Below, piece after piece: positions 7,956-14,274 of a DNA stretch of 21,736 nt. The notes below the pieces were generated by a model. It saw only the letters and a program-made list of their open reading frames with translations. It was not told the origin of the DNA and searched no databases. The stretch's first letter is position 1, and each line of letters begins with the position of its first letter. This DNA is from JBDSZL01 sp039925145. Its GTDB lineage: Bacteria > Acidobacteriota > Vicinamibacteria > Vicinamibacterales > SCN-69-37. Made by a program: the position numbers and the translations under genes. The stretch covers positions 1 through 21,736 of the forward strand of contig JBDSZL010000042.1 in assembly GCA_039925145.1 (NCBI GenBank), written 5' to 3'.

Positions 7956-8540
7956 ATGTGGAAATCGCTTGCCATCGTCGCGCTCCTGATCACGTTGTCT
8001 CCGGTATCGGCATGGGCTCAGCGACGTGCCCCGGCCGTTCGGCCGCGCGTACGCCCCGTGCCGTCAGCTGGGATGAATGCGGTCGGAATCTCGGCGGGCG
8101 TCGCACTGCCGAGTGAAGAACTTTTCAGCAAGGGACCCACGCTTGCCGTGTCCGCCGAGCATTACTTCAGCGCCCGGGTGTCTCTTCGGGGTCAGCTCAG
8201 CGGAGCCTTCTGGCACTTCACTGATTTCGAGGAAGATACGTCGCGCCCGGTCGCGGTGACAGGCGATGTGGTCTATAACTGGGAACGCGGCACGTGGCAT
8301 CCCTATGTCATGGCCGGCGTTGGCTTTTACAAATTCCGGTTCAAAGAAGCCGATTTCGACGCGTCGGACAGCGCGATCGGCCTGAACTTCGGCGGGGGCG
8401 CGGAGTACTTCCTGTCGCGCCACGATTCGCTGACCGGAGAAGTCACTGTGCACGCAATCTCAGGCGACGCGACGGGCCGGTTCGCCGACTACGGCACGTC
8501 GTACTGGACGATCACCGGCGGTTACAAGAAATACTTTTGA
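7956..8540 (+). CDS. Outer-membrane beta-barrel protein
   Basis: Small secreted barrel protein, 194 residues. Residues 1-22 form a signal peptide ending AWA before QRR. A proline/arginine-rich linker follows (about 23-42), then alternating amphipathic strands (AVGISAGVALPS, VSLRGQLSGAFWHF, GDVVYNWERGTWHPYVMAGVGFYKF, IGLNFGGGAEYFLS). It ends in phenylalanine (GGYKKYF), the usual C-terminal signature for outer-membrane insertion. The pattern fits the eight-stranded OmpA/OmpW-like 'outer membrane protein beta-barrel' family. The ATG at 7956 is chosen for the signal peptide and an AAGGGG Shine-Dalgarno 5 nt upstream. Substrate or partner is unknown. Confidence 0.85.
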   Translation: MWKSLAIVALLITLSPVSAWAQRRAPAVRPRVRPVPSAGMNAVGISAGVALPSEELFSKGPTLAVSAEHYFSARVSLRGQLSGAFWHFTDFEEDTSRPVAVTGDVVYNWERGTWHPYVMAGVGFYKFRFKEADFDASDSAIGLNFGGGAEYFLSRHDSLTGEVTVHAISGDATGRFADYGTSYWTITGGYKKYF

Positions 8541-8560
8541 GCGTAGAGGCGCCCTCTCAC

Positions 8561-8746
8561 ATGAACGATGACAAGCAGCCCACTCACCAGCAGGACCACG
8601 AAGGCGCGGAAGAATCAGCAGAACCGGGAGAGCCGGACAGCCGGGAGGTGATTAAGCCTGGCTGGGCGGACCTCGAGGAGACGTCGAACGACAACAGTGA
8701 AATCGCGCCGGAGAAGACATCGGACCCGAGGAACAAACAGACGTAG
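8561..8746 (+). CDS. Small acidic hydrophilic protein, unknown
   Basis: A possible 61-residue protein of which about a quarter is Asp or Glu, with no hydrophobic segment. Glu/Asp/Gln/Ser-rich ends flank a central IKPGWADLEETSND stretch. It starts 20 nt after the barrel gene and ends just before the ACT-domain gene, all on the + strand, so it could be in one transcript. There is no canonical Shine-Dalgarno at normal spacing. AGAGG at 8545-8549 is 11 nt upstream and can pair with CCTCT at 8553-8557. I do not recognise a family; an intrinsically disordered protein is likely if it is expressed. The long open minus-strand frame here looks like a codon-bias shadow. Confidence 0.4.
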   Translation: MNDDKQPTHQQDHEGAEESAEPGEPDSREVIKPGWADLEETSNDNSEIAPEKTSDPRNKQT

Positions 8747-8760
8747 CGGCCGCGATTCTC

Positions 8761-8766
8761 TATGAT
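8761..8766 (+). promoter_or_regulatory. Putative -10 hexamer of the ACT-domain gene
   Basis: TATGAT lies 10 nt before the ATG at 8777, placing a transcription start within a few bases of the start codon. This would exclude the alternative ATG codons at 8762 and 8765. No -35 is evident. Confidence 0.3.
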
Positions 8767-8776
8767 GGGCATCGCC

Positions 8777-9430
8777 ATGTCTGCGTATGCCGTCCTCGCC
8801 TCCGCCGTCGACCAACCCGGGCTCCTGTATCAGCTGACGCGGGTGTTCGCCGATCACCGCGCGAACATCACGTCGGTCGATATTCACCCTGGAACTGACG
8901 TCTCGGTCATCTACCTCGAGTTCACACTCGAGGCCGACACCGCCGACCCCATCGTGGAAGACCTGCGCCAGGTCGAGGGAATTCGAACCGTCGACCTCAC
9001 GCCATCGGTCGGCAAGATCTATGGCAAGCGCATTGTCGTGATGGGTGGCGGCGCGCAGGTTGGGTTTGTCGCGATGGGGGCCATCGCCGAGGCCGATCGC
9101 CACAACATCCGGGGCGAGCGTATCTCCATCGACACCATTCCACTGGTGGGGGAGCGGGAGCTGGCGGCCGCGGTCCGAGCCGTCGTACGACTGCCACGCG
9201 TCAAGTTGCTCGTCCTGGCCGGGTCGCTCATGGGCGGCGACATCGCCGACGCGGTGGAAGAGGTGAGGAAGAACGGCCTCTACGTGATCTCGCTGAACAT
9301 GGCGGGCAGTGTGCCGGATGCGGCCGATCTCGTCGTGAGCGATCCGGTGCAGGCCGGCGTCATGGCGGTGATGGCGGTCGCCGACACGGCCCGGTTCGAC
9401 CTCATGCGGCAGCTCAAACGGCGGTACTGA
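8777..9430 (+). CDS. ACT-domain protein, DUF5612-like
   Basis: Cytoplasmic protein of 217 residues. Residues 3-70 form an ACT domain (AVLASAVDQPGLLYQLTRVF ... HRANITSVDI), a fold that binds amino acids or similar small ligands. A second domain from about 78 starts KRIVVMGGGAQVGFVAMGAI, runs through a KLLVLAGSLMGGDIADAVEE segment and resembles the C-terminal part of DUF5612 proteins, best known to me from methanogenic archaea. No catalytic signature is visible, so a ligand-sensing or regulatory role is the likely guess. In-frame ATGs at 8762 and 8765 would add four or five residues before the domain; 8777 is preferred because the ACT domain begins immediately. Its last 17 bases overlap the convergent gene ending at 9414. 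Confidence 0.8.
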   Translation: MSAYAVLASAVDQPGLLYQLTRVFADHRANITSVDIHPGTDVSVIYLEFTLEADTADPIVEDLRQVEGIRTVDLTPSVGKIYGKRIVVMGGGAQVGFVAMGAIAEADRHNIRGERISIDTIPLVGERELAAAVRAVVRLPRVKLLVLAGSLMGGDIADAVEEVRKNGLYVISLNMAGSVPDAADLVVSDPVQAGVMAVMAVADTARFDLMRQLKRRY

Positions 9431-9866
9431 GGCCGCCCGACCCCGTATCGCTGGGTGACGTCCGCGGACGTCGCTCCATCGCGTCGAAGTCAGTCGCGGC
9501 CATGACCTGACTCTCGACGCCCGCCTGCGCGTAGAACAGGCGCGCCTCACGTTGCTTCGAGAATCCGAGCAGGGCCGGTCCGCTGCCGGCGAGCATCGCC
9601 TGCAGACCGTCGAGCCTGCCATGCGTCTTGAAGCTGAGGCGCCGCCAGACGCCACCCGGATAGTCAGTAAACAGCGAGGCGCCCAGCACCGCGCTGCCGT
9701 TGATCATCGCGAGAGCCGCCGCCCGGGGATTGCGTCGTCGGAAACTGTATGCCGCGGCGAAGAACATGCCCGCCGTGGCGTAATCCAGGATGGCGTGTGT
9801 CTTTGGGTCGATGAATTTCGGGGTTTTCACGGGAACTCCAACCATGCCGGCCAGGAACTTGAACAT
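9414..9866 (-). CDS. Small integral membrane protein, unknown (SPW-like character)
   Basis: A 150-residue protein I cannot name. It opens MFKFLAGMVGVPVKTP, followed by FIDPKTHAILDYATAG and two or three hydrophobic segments (AGMFFAAAYSF; AAALAMINGSAVLGASLF; GLQAMLAGSGPALLGF) separated by the charged loop TDYPGGVWRRLSFKTHGRLD. The pattern recalls SPW-repeat-like membrane proteins. The hydrophilic tail is variable in character. The frame is open back to 10037, but the upstream part is low-complexity Arg/Gly/Pro, so I start at 9866; 9845 is an alternative. No good Shine-Dalgarno is present at either. It lies downstream of the cupin gene on the same strand after 180 nt, and its 3' end overlaps the ACT-domain gene by 17 bp. 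Confidence 0.65.
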   Translation of the reverse strand: MFKFLAGMVGVPVKTPKFIDPKTHAILDYATAGMFFAAAYSFRRRNPRAAALAMINGSAVLGASLFTDYPGGVWRRLSFKTHGRLDGLQAMLAGSGPALLGFSKQREARLFYAQAGVESQVMAATDFDAMERRPRTSPSDTGSGGLSTAV

Positions 9867-10046
9867 GCCAGGGTTGGTTGCAAGGTTCGTGCTGAACCGT
9901 GCCTGCCGCGCACGGGGCGGCTGACCGCCGCCGCGCGCGGTGACGCCGCCGGTCTGCCGCATAGATGAAGACACGCACCGATCTGGGGACCCCGCGCGCC
10001 TCTGGGGCGTTTCCGGCGCTCGCCGTGACGCGGGCACGCGTGTTCG

Positions 10047-10475
10047 CTATTGCAGGTAGTTGATGAGAATCACGAGGTCTTCCGTGCCGGTCTGCTTGAG
10101 GCCGTGTGAGCTGCCGGGGCGTGTGAGCACCGCGGTGCCGGGACCCACGTCAAACGGCTTGTCATCAATCGTCATGATGCCCCGGCCGCTGAGCACGTAA
10201 TAGATCTCGTCTTCTTTCTGCTCGTGGTAGCCGATGCCCGATCCCGGCTTGAGGGCGCGCTTGCGAAAGACGAGTGAGAGCTTTGGGGTTGTCTTGAAGA
10301 ACGAGTAGCCGACCGTCTGTCCGCCGCCGTTGTGCGTGCCGGGTTCGGTCACCTGCACCTCGGCGTCGTGTTCGATGACGTAGCCTCCCGGCGCGGGCTT
10401 CTGCTGCGCGCGTGTCTGGGTGAGCGCTGCGGGGAGCAGCACGAGGGCGAGCAGGGCGGTGTGGCGTCTGGTCAT
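10047..10475 (-). CDS. Secreted cupin-domain protein
   Basis: A 142-residue protein with a cleavable signal peptide (residues 1-23, cut after TRA) and one cupin barrel. Motif 1 is GIGYHEQKEDEIYYVLSG (about 80-97), giving H84, Q86 and E90. Motif 2 is GPGTAVLTRPGSSH, giving H124. Typical cupins have HxH, so the second histidine is replaced by glutamine while the Glu and the last His remain; a metal site is still plausible. Export to the periplasm is unusual for single-domain cupins, which are often cytoplasmic. It is the last gene of a likely operon, 21 nt after the OYE-like gene, with a good AGGAGA Shine-Dalgarno. Substrate unknown; sugar or lactone isomerase, dioxygenase or a binding role are all possible. 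Confidence 0.85.
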   Translation of the reverse strand: MTRRHTALLALVLLPAALTQTRAQQKPAPGGYVIEHDAEVQVTEPGTHNGGGQTVGYSFFKTTPKLSLVFRKRALKPGSGIGYHEQKEDEIYYVLSGRGIMTIDDKPFDVGPGTAVLTRPGSSHGLKQTGTEDLVILINYLQ

Positions 10476-10496
10476 GTCGGGTCTCCTGGGGGCCGC

Positions 10497-11954
10497 TCAG
10501 CTGCCGACGGCCATCTGGGTTCTCACGTTTCGAACGAGCGCGGCTTCAGGCCGCTCCTCGTAGGCTGGATCGAGTGGATAGCAGCCGGATACGAACCCCA
10601 TGCGCGGGCCCGTCGTGCAGTCGCTGAACGACCGGCAGAGCGCGGCCCGCCGGAGCGGAGCGCCATTCAGCACGTCGTGCGGGAAGTCGGGATAGGACAG
10701 CACCATTCGGCCGAGCCCGACCGTGTCGGTCAACCCATGACGCACGCTGTATTGGGCCACATGTGGCAGCCACTCCTGCAGGTAACTGTACCCGGAGCCG
10801 ACGATCACCAGACCCGGAAAATGTGCCTTCAATATCGCCGTGGCCCGAATATGACGGGCCACACCCTTCAGCGGATCCTCGGGAGGCTGGTAGCCGTCCA
10901 TTGGGGGAAAGAATGCGGGTCGCACGATATGCGGGCAGTAGTACGGACTCCCCGCCGTGACGCAGACCATCCGCACGTCCAGGGTCTCGAGCATCGTGAG
11001 CAATGCGTGCGCCTCGGAGAGGGCGGGCTCGAGCTGTGCGTCATCTGCCATCAATCCGAAACCGTTCGCTCCCGCGTCCGTTCCCCCAGGGGCCGGCTCG
11101 CCGGCACCGTCGGCCGTCTTGCGGTACGGGCCGAAGTCGAACGCCGACAGCCGCACGCCGATGTGGAGCCCGGGCACGGCTCCGCGGATGGCGCCGATGA
11201 CCGAGCGGAGGAATCGGAACCGGTTCTCGAGGCTGCCACCATAACGCCCTGGTCTGGTGCGGGCACCGAGGAGCTCATGGCCGAGGTAGCCGTGACACTG
11301 CTTGACGTCCACGAACGAGAACCCGGCGTCACGCGCGAGACGCGCGGCGACCACGAAGTTGTCAATCAGCCGGTCCAGGTCGTCGTCGCTCAGCACTGGG
11401 GCGGCCTGTGGCAAACGCCCATCGAGGATTGGATTCGCGCAGGCCGCGAGTGGCGCAGGCCGATCGGCGGCGTCGGGTTTGGCGAATCGCCCGGAGTGGG
11501 TCAACTGCAAGCCCACATAGAGATCGTCTGCGGCGCCGTGGCCGAACCGATCGACGTGAGCACGGACGAGATCCTCGCGCAGGGTTGCGATGGCGCCCTG
11601 CGTCGCGGGCGTGAGCAGCAATTGATGCGGACTGGCGCGGCCGTCGTGCCGTACGGCCACGGCTTCGCCGCCCCAGATGAGCTTGGCGCCGCTCGAGCCG
11701 AAACGCTGCCAGCGGCGACGCGTCAGATCGCTCGGCACGCCTTCACGAGTGCCGTCCCAGCCTTCCATGGGCAGAATTGTGAACCGGTTCCCGATGCGCG
11801 CGCCGTTGATCTCGAGTGGCTGGCCGAGCGGCGACGATCCAGCACCTTCCAGCTGCTCGTCGAATTCGAGGGCGATCTTCGAGGCCCTGAGGTGCGCGCG
11901 GAACGCCTGCGCGTTGCGCAGCGACGCGACGCGTGGAAACCCCGAACGGGTCAT
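10497..11954 (-). CDS. Old Yellow Enzyme-family NADH:flavin oxidoreductase with degenerate Fe-S motif
   Basis: FMN-dependent TIM-barrel oxidoreductase, 485 residues, closest in layout to the N-terminal half of 2,4-dienoyl-CoA reductase or trimethylamine dehydrogenase. Visible signatures are QLTHSGR (about 149-155), CHGYLGHELL followed by YGGSLENRFRF (substrate/FMN loop), and GLGRMVLSYPDFP near the C-terminus. The FadH-type cluster region contains only three cysteines, C440, C446 and C458 (C-x5-C-x11-C), where the family has four, so a normal [4Fe-4S] cluster is doubtful. The second, FAD/NAD-binding half of FadH is absent, and residues 1-40 are an extension before the barrel. Its ATG overlaps the TGA of the upstream DapA-like gene (ATGA), implying translational coupling. 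The substrate is unknown; an enone or unsaturated acid from a catabolic pathway is plausible. Confidence 0.88.
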   Translation of the reverse strand: MTRSGFPRVASLRNAQAFRAHLRASKIALEFDEQLEGAGSSPLGQPLEINGARIGNRFTILPMEGWDGTREGVPSDLTRRRWQRFGSSGAKLIWGGEAVAVRHDGRASPHQLLLTPATQGAIATLREDLVRAHVDRFGHGAADDLYVGLQLTHSGRFAKPDAADRPAPLAACANPILDGRLPQAAPVLSDDDLDRLIDNFVVAARLARDAGFSFVDVKQCHGYLGHELLGARTRPGRYGGSLENRFRFLRSVIGAIRGAVPGLHIGVRLSAFDFGPYRKTADGAGEPAPGGTDAGANGFGLMADDAQLEPALSEAHALLTMLETLDVRMVCVTAGSPYYCPHIVRPAFFPPMDGYQPPEDPLKGVARHIRATAILKAHFPGLVIVGSGYSYLQEWLPHVAQYSVRHGLTDTVGLGRMVLSYPDFPHDVLNGAPLRRAALCRSFSDCTTGPRMGFVSGCYPLDPAYEERPEAALVRNVRTQMAVGS

Positions 11955-12952
11955 GCCCCAACCTCTTGGAGCTCGGCCTCGAGCCGCGTGTGGATATCGG
12001 CGAGCAGTGGGAGGTCGGCGTCAGGCCGGCGGAGACTGCGGGGGTGCGGATCGCTCGTCGGAACGATGCCCCGGAGGTGCAGGAACTGGGCCGCGGAATG
12101 TTTGTAGGCCGGGACAGGGGCACGAAACGCAATCTGTCCGAGATACTGCAGCAGGTCGTTGATCGCAAACGCCCGCGGGTCCTGTGCCGCCCAGCACCGG
12201 TCGCGCGCCGCAAACGCCTCCACGGCGAACGCCGACAGTCCGAGCAGATAGTCACTGCCGTAGAACGCCATGTCGATGGCGAGGTCGTTGCCGGTGTAGA
12301 TGCGGAAGTCGGGGCGCAGGCGGTCGCGCGAGGCGATCCGGTCCCACTCGAGCCGGCGGTCGAGCGACGAGTGTTTCACGCCGACGAACGCGTCCAGCTC
12401 CATCAGCCGTTCGAGGAAGCCAGTGGAGTAGATCCGGCCGAACGGCGCGAACATGGTCCCTAGCTCGAAGGCCAGGAGCGGGTCGCCCACGGCAGCCAGA
12501 TCCGCGTACACCGCCAGCACCTCGTCTTCGGTGCTGCTGGCGAGCGGGGAACACTGAAACAGGATGGGCGTGCCGCCGGCGCGGCGGATCTCGTCGATGA
12601 CCCGTCCGTAGAGCTGCCGCGGTATCCCGGGCTCACCCTCGATGAAGGCCCCGGCCACGAACCGCCGACTGGCGCTGACTTCGCGTGCGATGGCGAGCAC
12701 ACGCGCCCGCTCGGCGGTGGTGAGCAGATTCACGTAGCCGGTATCCATGTTGACCGCCGGCGTGAGCCCGGCGCGCCACGTGCGGTCCAGTAGCTCTGTG
12801 AACGTGCTCCAGTCCGGAGCGTCAGCGCGGAAGGGAAGCAGGACGGCCGAGATGCCCTCGATGACACGACCGGGCCTGAGCGCCGGCACGCCGCCGAGTG
12901 ACGATCCCGTGCCAGACGAGGCGCCGGCGGATGAGGAGTTGAGCGTGTGCAC
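11951..12952 (-). CDS. DapA-superfamily aldolase/lyase (dihydrodipicolinate synthase-like)
   Basis: Class I aldolase-type TIM barrel of 333 residues. The Schiff-base lysine is probably K193 in AFVGVKHSSLD, at the expected strand. The core resembles the DHDPS/N-acetylneuraminate lyase family, but the usual GTTGE phosphate/keto-acid loop is replaced by NMDTGY (about 68-73). The PYY segment carrying the catalytic tyrosine is replaced by LFQCSP (about 131-136). It is therefore unlikely to be a lysine-biosynthetic DapA and more likely a catabolic or uncharacterised relative. The start is GTG at 12952 with GAGGA 5 nt upstream; a Ser/Gly-rich stretch of about 25 residues precedes the barrel. It heads the operon with the OYE-like and cupin genes. 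Confidence 0.82.
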   Translation of the reverse strand: MHTLNSSSAGASSGTGSSLGGVPALRPGRVIEGISAVLLPFRADAPDWSTFTELLDRTWRAGLTPAVNMDTGYVNLLTTAERARVLAIAREVSASRRFVAGAFIEGEPGIPRQLYGRVIDEIRRAGGTPILFQCSPLASSTEDEVLAVYADLAAVGDPLLAFELGTMFAPFGRIYSTGFLERLMELDAFVGVKHSSLDRRLEWDRIASRDRLRPDFRIYTGNDLAIDMAFYGSDYLLGLSAFAVEAFAARDRCWAAQDPRAFAINDLLQYLGQIAFRAPVPAYKHSAAQFLHLRGIVPTSDPHPRSLRRPDADLPLLADIHTRLEAELQEVGA

Positions 12953-12978
12953 GGTGGTCCTCGAACGTCAGTCCCGCT

Positions 12979-12984
12979 TATATA
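12979..12984 (-). promoter_or_regulatory. Putative -10 hexamer of the aldolase/OYE/cupin operon
   Basis: TATATA reads on the minus strand 26 nt upstream of the GTG start, the only AT-rich stretch in the 100-bp divergent gap shared with the chromate-transporter gene. No -35 is obvious. No candidate operator palindrome is seen. Confidence 0.35.
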
Positions 12985-13052
12985 CTCCCAGCCGCGCACG
13001 ATCGCTCCACCTCACTGCCTCGCGCAGGAGGGTCGACGGGTAGGGGACGCGA

Positions 13053-14246
13053 ATGGCTCAGCTGAGCAATATACCATCGGCCCCGGAGCACCGTGCGCAG
13101 CGGCTCTTCGAGATCGCGCGCCTCTTCCTTCGGTTGGGCGCGACGGCCTTCGGCGGGCCCGCCGCCCACATCGCGCTGCTCGAGCACGAGGTCGTCCAGC
13201 GCAGAGCGTGGATGACGAGAGCCGAGTTTCTCGACTACCTCGGGATCACCAACCTCATCCCCGGGCCGAACTCGACCGAGATGGCCATTCACGTTGGCCG
13301 GAGACGTGCGGGTCTCGCTGGCCTCGTGGTGGCCGGGGCGTCGTTCATCGCGCCCGCGAGTGTCCTCGTGTGCGTGCTCGCGTGGGCGTATGTGACGTAC
13401 GGCGCGCTGCCGCAACTGCAGGGGCTGCTCTACGGCATCAAGCCTGTCGTCATGGCCATCGTGGCGCATGTCCTGTGGGGACTCTCGCGCACCGCCCTCA
13501 AGAGCGTCGCGACGGTCGCTGTCGGTGCCGGGTCGATCGCCGCGCTGATCCTCGGTGTGCACGAGCTCGTCGTCCTCGCGGGCGCCGCCGCGGTGATGGC
13601 GATTGGACTCCAAAGCTCTGATCGTGACCGCGCGCAGCCGTCAGTGAGCTCCTCGACGATGCCAGTCGGGTGGGCGACAACGGGTGCGGCGACGTTCGCC
13701 ACTGCCTCTGCGGCAGCGCCGTTCGGGCTCCTGCCGCTGTTTGTCGTGTTCCTGAAGATCGGCAGTGTGCTGTTCGGCAGTGGGTACGTGCTGCTCGCGT
13801 TTCTGCGCGCGGATCTCGTAGAGCGGCTCGGCTGGCTCACCGAGCGGCAGTTGCTCGACGCCACGGCCGTGGGGCTGGTGACACCGGGGCCTGTGTTCAC
13901 CGCGGCGACGTTTGTCGGCTATCTGCTGGGCGGCGTCGCCGGGGCGGCCGTCGCGACTGCGGGGATCTTTCTGCCGGCATTTGTCTTCGTGGCGATCAGC
14001 GCGCCGCTGCTGCCACGGCTGCGGCAGTCGCGTCTCGCGAGTGCCGCGCTCGATGGCGTCAACGCTGCCTCGCTCGCGTTGATGGCAGTCGTGTCAGTGC
14101 AGCTCGCCCGGACCGCACTGGTCGACGTGGCCACGGTCGTGCTCGGCGGTCTCAGTCTGATCGCCGTGGTGCGGTGGCGGATGAACTCGGCGTGGCTCAT
14201 CGCCGCCGGTGCTCTCGCGGGCGTGCTGCTGCACGGCAGGCCGTAG
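13053..14246 (+). CDS. chrA: Chromate-type (CHR family) efflux transporter, two-domain
   Basis: Inner-membrane transporter of 397 residues with the duplicated CHR architecture. The first CHR domain (about 20-195) has RLGATAFGGPAAHIALLE and NLIPGPNSTEMAIHVG. The second (about 225-395) has FLKIGSVLFGSGYVLLAFL and LVTPGPVFTAATFVGYLLGG. ChrA proteins export chromate using the proton-motive force; many homologues carry other or unknown anions, so resistance is inferred from family only. The ATG at 13053 has a weak purine-rich AGGGG upstream. It is divergent from the DapA-like operon and convergent with the phosphorylase gene, from which 28 nt separate it. No chrB-like regulator is nearby. Confidence 0.9.
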   Translation: MAQLSNIPSAPEHRAQRLFEIARLFLRLGATAFGGPAAHIALLEHEVVQRRAWMTRAEFLDYLGITNLIPGPNSTEMAIHVGRRRAGLAGLVVAGASFIAPASVLVCVLAWAYVTYGALPQLQGLLYGIKPVVMAIVAHVLWGLSRTALKSVATVAVGAGSIAALILGVHELVVLAGAAAVMAIGLQSSDRDRAQPSVSSSTMPVGWATTGAATFATASAAAPFGLLPLFVVFLKIGSVLFGSGYVLLAFLRADLVERLGWLTERQLLDATAVGLVTPGPVFTAATFVGYLLGGVAGAAVATAGIFLPAFVFVAISAPLLPRLRQSRLASAALDGVNAASLALMAVVSVQLARTALVDVATVVLGGLSLIAVVRWRMNSAWLIAAGALAGVLLHGRP

Positions 14247-14274
14247 GCTGGCGCTGCCCGGTTTCGAACGCCCT

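Noticed and set aside
9867..10037. N-terminal extension of the small membrane protein to 10037.
   Set aside because: The stretch is low-complexity Arg/Gly/Pro/Gln with no ribosome binding site, and the conserved-looking part begins at MFKFLAG (9866).
10332..12107. A 591-codon open frame on the + strand opposite the OYE-like gene.
   Set aside because: Composition is rich in Arg, Gly, His and Glu without domain pattern. The minus strand carries clear OYE and DapA signatures, so this is a codon-bias shadow.
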